Assembly: GCA_902728285.1 (NCBI GenBank)
Contig: CACVBU010001144.1
Coordinates: 620,001-684,000, forward strand
DNA from: Clytia hemisphaerica
Taxonomy: Eukaryota > Cnidaria > Hydrozoa > Leptothecata > Clytiidae
Reading direction: 5' to 3'
DNA: 64,000 bases
Position numbers and translations under genes: made by a program. Every line of letters starts with the position of its first letter. The first letter of the stretch is position 1. This document shows, one piece after another, positions 38,136 through 64,000 of the stretch. Below the pieces are notes generated by a model, which saw nothing but the letters and a program-made list of their open reading frames with translations, did no database searches and was not told the origin of the DNA.

Positions 38136-38466
38136 AGGGCTCTGACCATAGTGAATTTTTAATATTTGCCACTTACAAATCATAAATTTCTGTAGCCCAC
38201 AAAACTGTGGCATGTTATACATATTCTGTTAGGCCAATTATCCGTGAGTCTGAAAATTTAAGAATCGCAATGAAAAAATTTGATGATGAAGAAAATGAAG
38301 ACCTTTTATCGAACTAAAATTACTTTCTCGGAAAATTTTTCTAAAAGCTTATTTGCTTTAAAATCTTGAAAATAGTGCTTTTTGACCAATTTTCCATCCC
38401 AATTTTTCATAGAAAAACAGCCATAACTTTTGATGCATTAATTTAGAAAATTCAATTCTTTGCGGA

Positions 38467-38657
38467 CAGTTTGAAAAAACTTCGAAACAAAAAGGTTAAT
38501 TGCCCATTAAAACTTAGCACTTTTTATAAAAGAAGGTGATGCAACATATTATTAACGTCTGTCCAGTTTGAAAAAACTTCGAAACAAAAAGGTTAATTGC
38601 CCATTAAAACTTAGCACTTTTTATAAAAGAAGGTGATGCAACATATTATTAACGTCT
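38467..38657. repeat. Exact direct duplication, about 92-97 bp
   Basis: Two copies start 'cagtttgaaaaaacttcgaa' (about 38,467 and 38,565) and end 'cattattaacgtct'-type sequence. They appear identical, so the duplication is recent or an assembly artefact. Confidence 0.9.
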
Positions 38658-39032
38658 TTTTGAAGTTCATAACGTCATTTTTGCAATTAAATTCTTAATT
38701 ACTCTTAAGGGATTCGATTAAAAAGCAATTTTTAAAGGTAATTGTTTGTTAAAAGTGTTAAAGAACCTAAAACATAACCTTATGTTCAAATACTAAAATC
38801 AATTTTCCGACTATGGCCAGAGCCCTTAAAAAATATCTTTCTAAACAAAACCCTTCCCCTTTCAATAATTAACAGAATATTGAAATTAAGATCTACATGT
38901 TAAACTGACTGCCACTTCGACTGCAACGAACACGACAAAGAGAAGCATCAAAATTAAGGAGCGGTGATGATTTTCACTTTCAATCATGAAATATTTCGTC
39001 ATATAAAGAGTATAATAGACAAACTAAATAAA

Positions 39033-48634
<9,602 letters not shown>

Positions 48635-49969
48635 CTTTCCTTTGTTTTATTTCCTGCAAAATGAAAAGGAAAAAAGACAGCATAATCACTCAATTATTTT
48701 CTTCATTACATCATACTCAACAACGAAGGAAGTTAGGACCAGAATCATGGACATTGGTAAAGTCAGCGGTATTTTATGACAAAAGCAACAAACAAAAACT
48801 TTCTTTTTTTGTAATAATTTTACTAAAGAAATTTTGACGACCACATACCTCAGAAGGTTACCATAAAATGAATCATCTAAAGAAAACGTTGAACTTTATT
48901 TGACGTCAAAAATGATGAAAGATCGGCGTCACTTTTCTGAACGGAATTACACACCAATGTTGCTTTTCATCGAATTTCTTATTCATGCATTCAAAGGGTC
49001 TTCACATATGTAAGGAAATATCATATCATTTGAAACCTTTCGATTATTGAATTAAACATACTTTTCTCAACCAAAAGCAAAGAATATTCAATCCAAAACC
49101 ACGTAATGTATCTACCCTGAAAGAAAGAAAAATATATAGCTGTTTTTCAGGAGAAATCACAGCATTTTGCAAGTATCTGATATGTTATTAAAAGTATCTA
49201 TAACTACAAAAATTTACACCCGATTAACTTTTCTATCAGCCTTTCTTGTCAGTCAATTATCGCTCAAACTGAAACCAGCTTAGGAGACAACAATGATATC
49301 AAAAACGAAATACGCAACACTAGACTAAATAATGAAAATATGAAATGATTTAACGTGAGGGGGTTTTCGTTACGAAGAGGAAAATGTATAATTTCAGAGG
49401 GGTTTCAATTTTTGAGCAAAAAGAATTGACATTATAAATGTGAAATGTCTTGATTAAAAAGTATATACAAGAGTCCAAGGAAAGATACATCAAACATGTT
49501 CATCATAAATCATCATTTTAAAAATGCTATATTTTTCAAAAAAAAAGGTACCATTTTATCTACATTTATGTACACAAAAAATATAATATAAATACAATCT
49601 TTTTTCTATAGAATGACCAACAAAAAAATCTTGGTTAAAAAATATTTCGGTTAAAAATATTTATTAAAATTGCACAAGGAACGGAAAAATCTCAACCCAT
49701 GTTTCTCACCAATTGCAATGAGAAAACATTTTCGATAGAGAAGCAAACACAATAGAACTAGACGATATAAAAATTGTGAAAATTTAGTTCCTACCCCATG
49801 CATAGTTTGAAGGGAAGCCGTCTCTAAGCACGACACTTGAAAAGTATGCTAAAAGACACAACAGAAAAGATTTGATGTATGTAAAAGGAAACGGTTTAAA
49901 AAAGGAAGAGTTTCGCAGCAACAGAAAATGTACGTTGTAAAAATTCCCTGATACCCTTTAGCTGATTTC

Positions 49970-58967
<8,998 letters not shown>

Positions 58968-58969
58968 TT

Positions 58970-60069
58970 TCAATCACTTATTATCATGTATTTCTAAAAA
59001 GAAATCTGTAATTTAAAGGAACCAAAAGATAACGTTATATGGACTGGCTTTAAAAAACATATTTTTTAAATGTTCAGATCAAATGGATAGATCAAAACAG
59101 AGGGTTAAATAAAGACAGGACTGACCTTGTTACAAAGGGATAAATACAAATAAACCACAGGCAAACTAAGAAAACTAGCTTAGTTAAAATCTGAGCAGCA
59201 TCATTCAGCATCATTTTGTTTGAAATGTTCAGAAATGTTGGCACATGTTTGTACATGTTCATTTCATTAAAAAACTCTACCAAATGATATTTTTCAGATG
59301 CCTCTACCCCTCGGGCATATATTTGAATAAGTTTTCCAGAGGCTCCTGCGGATTATTGCGAAACCCTTGTTTAACTCAAACATGTATGGAATTATCTTTC
59401 TAATTATCAGCTGCCGCCCGCAAAGTTTGCGGATATCCTGTGGAACTTCGCATTCTCCGCGTTTCACTCAAGCATGTATGAAATATCTTTCTAATTATCT
59501 GCCGCCGCCAGCGGAGCTCGTGGATATTCTGCGAAAAAATACACATTTCACTCAAGCTTTTAGAAAATACACACTTACTTTTTAGTTGTTTTAAAAGAAA
59601 AACAAAAAGCAAATTAAGAACAATCGAGAAGTTTTGATATTATCAGTTAAATACTTCTTTAACATTCTTTTTATCACGGGTAATCTTATACATCTTTTAA
59701 ACAGCCAAAAGTAAATTTTGTAACAAGTAAATAATAAATCCATACCTTTAAGGAAAAAAATAGCTTAGTTAAAATTAAATACATTTATAAAAATGGGATA
59801 CAGAAAATGGAATAATCAGACCTGGAAAACTACGCCAATTAAAATTGGACACTTTCAAGATTATTTTTAGTCAGAAACTTCGATCTGAAAATCTGTTCTT
59901 TAAATTTTTCATAGTATAGTAACCTTAAGTTTTTCATCCCAATCAATTTATCTAATACTTTAAAGATGCATTTGTTTCAATAAAACCAATAAAACTTTAA
60001 ATTGTCTAATTGGAAGTAAAAATAAGAATCAAATATTAATGACAAATCGCATGGATTTCAAATTAAACA
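58970..60069. other. Intergenic, TENT2 upstream region
   Basis: No gene is recognised. An imperfect repeat of about 110 bp containing 'actcaagcatgta' or 'aactcaaacatgta' and 'gaaatatctttctaattat' lies at about 59,370-59,550. The TENT2 promoter must lie at the low-coordinate side, but no element is certain. Confidence 0.5.
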
Positions 60070-61450
60070 TTACCCATTGTTTGTACCAAATTCAATGTTC
60101 AGAAGTCTGTATTTCTGAACCAAATTCTCTCTGTCAGGACAATCGCTGTCCCCTGGGCTGAACCTTTTGAACGATCTGGAGTTTGGTGAATATTTGCCGA
60201 AACCCAGCGATTCCAAACCCTTTACAAACTTATTGGCGATTATTGACCCAGATTGGTTGTTTAAGACGGGATAGATTTTATCTCTGGTTATTGCAGACAT
60301 TGGGATTTTATCTCTGGTTATTGCAGACATTGGGATTTCATCTTCCTTTAAGATATTTCTCACTTTATGATGATGGGTACCAAATATTCCATAGTTAGTT
60401 GTTCAGCTTCCGGTAATGGTTCTTGACGTATGGGTTCTTTTTTGACAACAGAAGATCAGCTTTCTTGACTGCTGTCGACACAGAACTGTTGGCGATTTTT
60501 TGGCCATAAAAACGTCTTGCTTTGTAACGGTGTTGCTGATTTGGTCTGTACATGCAAGTCTCATTACCATACTCTTGACAGAAAGTTTTGCTATCTTGAA
60601 TCTGTCTTGCCTCCTGAAAGCTACAATTTCGTCGTGTATCTCATCGTACAGCTTAATCGCATCTCCATCTAACTCCATGGCTCGAGGTTGAACATGACAA
60701 TGGTTGTATATTTTACCGATTACTGCATCCATTTCTATGATATTGGATTTCTGCTCGATTTCTTATCTTTCATGGTGACGAAAACTTCATCTGGTACAGA
60801 CAATAGTAATCTTTGAAAGAACCTGTCATAAAAATTGTCCCTTGCAAATTGCATCGCATAATATGGCTGGGTATAACCAATCATACTAAAGTGTGGATCA
60901 ATAATGTCAGTTTTGACTTTTGGCTTAGTGTTATTTGACCAACTGCTACCTGAACAGAGTGAAAGATACCGAGACATTTCACTTGAACCTGAGGACCCTT
61001 TGTCTAAAGCATCGTTGAAAGACGCGAATTCATCGTGAACAGCCATCAGACGTTGTCATGTAGAGATTTCATTAGCCCTTCAAGAGTGCCAGTGTCAAAG
61101 GTATGTGGAAGGTTACCCAATTTGTTGTCAATAGAGGTTATGATGTTGAGGACGACTTTCAAAGACGCACTCTTATTTGTCCCCGATTGTCCAACTACAA
61201 GGCCATAAAGAATTACTGGTTCGGTATGCAAATCTTCATAGGCTACGGTAGCATGCTGCGCACAATAAGCTGTACTGATAAGAAGCGGTGTTGAGATGTA
61301 GGATTTCAGGACGCCAAGGATTGTTGAATTGTACGAAATCCACTTCACTATTTCTTTTGGAAAGCATTCATCAACATTGAATGTTACATCCCAAGCAGCA
61401 TTCACAGACTTTTGGTAGGAAGCAGATTCGATTAGTGGATATTTGGACAT
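60070..61450 (-). pseudogene. DUF3987-like P-loop ATPase, frameshifted
   Basis: ATG 61450 opens a frame containing a Walker A-like motif, GLVVGQSGTNKSASLK (about residues 87-102). It breaks at about 61,047, where the next frame resumes immediately with a Walker B-like AVHDEFASFNDALDKG. Further frame breaks occur at about 60,745, 60,495 (in an A-run) and 60,390. The last part, to stop 60,070, reads SIIANKFVKGLESLGFGKYS. The order (strand-loop P-loop, DEF after about 50 residues, FFQRLLLSVPDE, C-terminal GFG block) fits DUF3987 (primase/helicase-associated ATPase) proteins found in mobile contexts. A 30-bp tandem duplication (IPMSAITRDK twice) lies at about 60,270-60,330. There are no introns. 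Four frameshifts make it a pseudogene unless the assembly is faulty. Confidence 0.65.
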
Positions 61451-61870
61451 GTTTCTGTAGAATAAGTGAAAAACAGTCCAAACATCAATAAAACGATGAC
61501 AATCCTTAGTAGAATCATCTCACTATATAATTTTTTTTCGAAACTGAACCACATCGTTTCTATTTTTCAGGCATATTTATAAGTAATCTTAATAATAAAT
61601 GTCTTTCTGATCCCACATTGTTTAAATGTAACACGTTAAATGCATAGATAATCTTTTAACTTTATAAATTACAAACAGAATTTAGAGAAAAATCCCACTT
61701 ACCGGGATTTGTAAACAAAATACGTCTGAACTCAGTTTGCCACCAAAATGAAATAAAATTTGTTATCTGGTTCAACGGCATTTGAAATTGTGATGTTTCT
61801 ACATTGTAACGCCTTCTTTTTTTATTTGTGACGTCAATTTTTTAGCTTGTAGTCGTTTGACCAGTGCAAC
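61451..61870. promoter_or_regulatory. Shared upstream region between divergent genes
   Basis: About 420 bases separate the minus-strand ATPase start and the plus-strand KDZ-like gene. The region is AT-rich, with no ORF. A shared promoter is inferred from position only. Confidence 0.3.
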
Positions 61871-62579
61871 GACTTCGATAACAAGATGTTCAGTTTCAGG
61901 TTGTAGCAATGAAGATTGGTTTAGATGCTTTGCAAGTATTCCATATTCTTTTCAAGGCAATACTGCTATCAGATCATCAAATCACATGCTGCTACATTGA
62001 TCGAGAATAATGGTTGGCAGAAAGATGGCAATCAAATTATTACCATACACGACGTTGAAAGTTATCAAGAAAACTATTTAATTTCACAATTAATGATATA
62101 CTCCTATTAGAGAACAATCTAAGAAAAACTAAGTTATCGTTACAACTGAATGATATTGTTGCCGATGGATAACTTTTGCTGTTGATCCTTGTTGCACCTG
62201 AAATCCTATTTCGCAAGTGTCACTGTGTATGATATCAACCAAGTGACCATCGCAAAGTCATATCATTCACGATGCAAAAAATGTAAAAGGAAGTTTTCGT
62301 ATGGATTTATTGATGAAAAAAGTGGTATGTTACTTAGTACATTTTCCTCCTGATATTAATTTATTATTATATCATTAACTCATGGCAAACCAATCCTTTA
62401 CTTATTATTTGGATTAAATTATGAGATGTTTTTCTTGACCAGTAAAATTGTTTAATTTGGTAAAGGATTAACAGCACGAGAGGTTACTTTTTTTCTTGTT
62501 TAGGGTATGCGGAAACTCAATGTTGATTGAGATTACATCATGTTTAACAACGTTACGGTATACAGTAAACGATTGATGA

Positions 62580-63140
62580 AATATATCGACAGGGCTGCAA
62601 ATAAGCGTCGGTCATCGGTCAATGTCCGACTGATAAAGCTATTTGATTGACTGAAAATCTTTTGTGTCGGTCGTGATGTCTGAATGAAAAAAGGAATAAA
62701 CGATTAACTTGAGAGTTGAAAATAAATCTCTTACATCTTTGTCTCTTACTTAGCCTATTCTTTTAATACTCGCTTCCTTTGTAGCTTTCAGGGTGTTTCT
62801 AAGTTAACTTTTATTGACTTGCTTTCTTCGTTGCTTTCTTTGTTTCTAAGATCACTTTTATCAACCCGCTTTCTTTGTAACTCTTTTAAGGGTGTTTCTG
62901 AATTACTTTTGTCAACTTGCTTTCTTCGTAAACTTCTTTGTTTCTAAGATCACTTTTAACGAATCAATTTCTCTGTTATATACAGTAACAAACTGTTCAA
63001 AGGTAACTTTTATTTTTCCTACTCGCTTTCTCCGTAACTATATAAAAATATACACTGAATGACCGACAGGATTTTGAGTTTGACCGACAGGGTTTCTGTC
63101 GGCCATGATGTCCGATTGACTAAAAATATTTATTTGCCTG
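62580..63140. mobile_element. Inverted-repeat element inside the KDZ-like gene
   Basis: The left edge 'tcgacagggctgcaaataa' pairs imperfectly with the right edge 'tatttgcctgtatcgat'. The interior has repeated 'gtgtcggtcgtgatgtc', 'tgaccgacagg' and 'cgctttctttgtaactc' words. There is no ORF. Confidence 0.6.
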
Positions 63141-63323
63141 TATCGATAATATGATAACAATAGGAGCTTTCTCGTTTGAGAAGCTGAGTGAAATAGTAGA
63201 GGGCAATTGGGAAAGTAATAAAATCAATCCTGATAGAATAGAAGAGGCATGGTTTATTTACAGAATTTTAGAATTTATGAATGATTTTCCGGAATGGCCG
63301 CGTCATACTTCAAGCAAAGCATT

Positions 63324-63836
63324 ATATGTGACCCCCCAAGCGATTTGGAGTACATTAAAAATGAGACCGGTCTTGGTGCGGACGGATCGATAATATGTGC
63401 GGCAAAAAAGAGGCGAAACGATTTACCGTGCGGCCAAAAATCATCCAAAAATCTTTTCTAAAAATCCATTCAAACGCACTCGATCGGTCACTAAAGAGCA
63501 CCATTTGAATAAGTGCGGTATTCAGTGCGGTCATGGTGCGGACATTTTGCCGTTCGAAACGTGGTGCGGACATTTTGCTGGCATAACAAACAGCATACAG
63601 CATACATAGAAACGGCGGGGACTGCACCATCGTCCGCTTTAGTCGACGGGGACCGCACCATCGTCCGCTTTAGTCGGCGTTTTGTACGCACGGACCATAC
63701 GGTACTGTGCGGTCTTCTGGCCGCTTTTTTCAACATTTACTCGCACAATTAACCAGTCCGAAAGCGGCACGAGGACGACCGCACCAAGACCGGTCTCGTT
63801 TTTAATGTACTCCAAATCGTTTGGAGGGTCACATAT
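63324..63836. mobile_element. Inverted-repeat element splitting the KDZ-like ORF
   Basis: Nearly perfect terminal repeats of about 58 bp (ATATGTGACCCCCCAAGCGA and inverse) surround a GC-richer interior. The interior has a short tandem repeat ('gaccgcaccatcgtccgctt', about 63,610-63,680) and GCGGTC words. Removing it joins SSKAL to WNHCHSNFPEIKRM in one frame. The target duplication is not resolved. Confidence 0.85.
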
Positions 63837-64000
63837 TTGGAATCATTGTCATTCCAATTTTCCAGAAATAAAGAGAATGATTGATAGTCTATGGATAAAT
63901 CACATCTGTTCCGAAGTCTGTTGTAAAGAACAATTTATTGTAACCGATGGAAATGAAAAGTTGTACAGATTCATGTTCAGCCGAAAAGAAGAAAGTGACG

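Larger units (their letters stand above)
61870..64000 (+). pseudogene. KDZ transposase-associated cysteine-cluster (CxC5/CxC6-like) gene, interrupted
   Basis: Coding-like pieces in order are: QIITIHDVESYQEN near 62,030; SYHSRCKKCKRKFSYGFI (about 62,260-62,310); FSFEKLSEIVEGNWESNK and EEAWFIYRILEFMNDFPEWP (63,151-63,300); and, after an inserted element, HICSEVCCKEQFIVTDGNEK and LYRFMFSRKEES to the window end. The 'C..C..(K)' knuckle followed by a 'V(T)DGNEK.YR' block is the pattern of the cysteine clusters found with Kyakuja-Dileera-Zisupton (KDZ) transposases. Two short inverted-repeat elements (62,580-63,140 and 63,324-63,836) and a frame break near 62,170 split it. The transposase core, if present, lies beyond the window. 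Confidence 0.55.

Noticed and set aside
37029-38222. Several ORFs of 60-103 codons on both strands
   Set aside because: Both arms of a palindrome give the same peptides. There is no domain similarity.

Overview
The window is eukaryotic and almost certainly from an invertebrate animal. It is AT-rich. Its genes are split into many short exons with GT..AG introns of a few hundred bases, and about half of the sequence is transposon debris. There is no prokaryotic gene organisation. The gene set (an MCTP-type multi-C2 protein, a GLD-2 poly(A) polymerase, an axonemal-type protein and a secreted Cys-rich/Thr-rich protein), together with Penelope and KDZ-type elements, would suit a cnidarian or another early-branching marine animal. 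The species cannot be fixed from this sequence alone.

All cellular genes read on the minus strand. From low to high coordinate: (1) 1,040-11,688 holds the C2 and transmembrane core of an MCTP gene. Alternative N-terminal exons lie at 7.5-8.9, 13.1-13.7 and 17.8-19.7 kb, and possibly at 27.8 kb. (2) 30,832-33,401 is a complete 401-residue secreted protein with four six-cysteine, chitin-binding-like modules joined by Thr/Pro/Arg/Lys-rich linkers. (3) 39,033-48,634 is an eight-exon, 475-residue protein resembling axonemal microtubule inner proteins (SAXO5/TEX45-like). (4) 49,970-58,967 is a complete 15-exon, 494-residue TENT2/GLD-2 cytoplasmic poly(A) polymerase with its catalytic aspartates. 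Splice phases agree across every junction of genes 2-4, so these models are well supported although they were built by eye.

The right end (60.07-64.0 kb) differs. A frameshifted, intronless DUF3987-like P-loop ATPase on the minus strand faces away from a plus-strand KDZ-associated cysteine-cluster gene. The latter is broken by two short inverted-repeat elements. This pair is the best candidate for an undescribed mobile system.

The rest is repeats: a Penelope-like retroelement (RT plus GIY-YIG) at 21.7-23.1 kb, a non-LTR retrotransposon fragment at 24.2-25.2 kb, two tRNA-like SINE heads, and many non-autonomous elements. Several families recur in the window. These are G-tract-ended elements with 8-bp target duplications, a CATAGT-ended family with exact 5-bp duplications, a TACCGTATT-ended family with TA sites, and two unrelated families that share a layout of tandem units, a microsatellite and a short conserved tail. 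Large foldback palindromes lie at 29.0-30.0, 37.2-38.1 and 39.6-40.9 kb.
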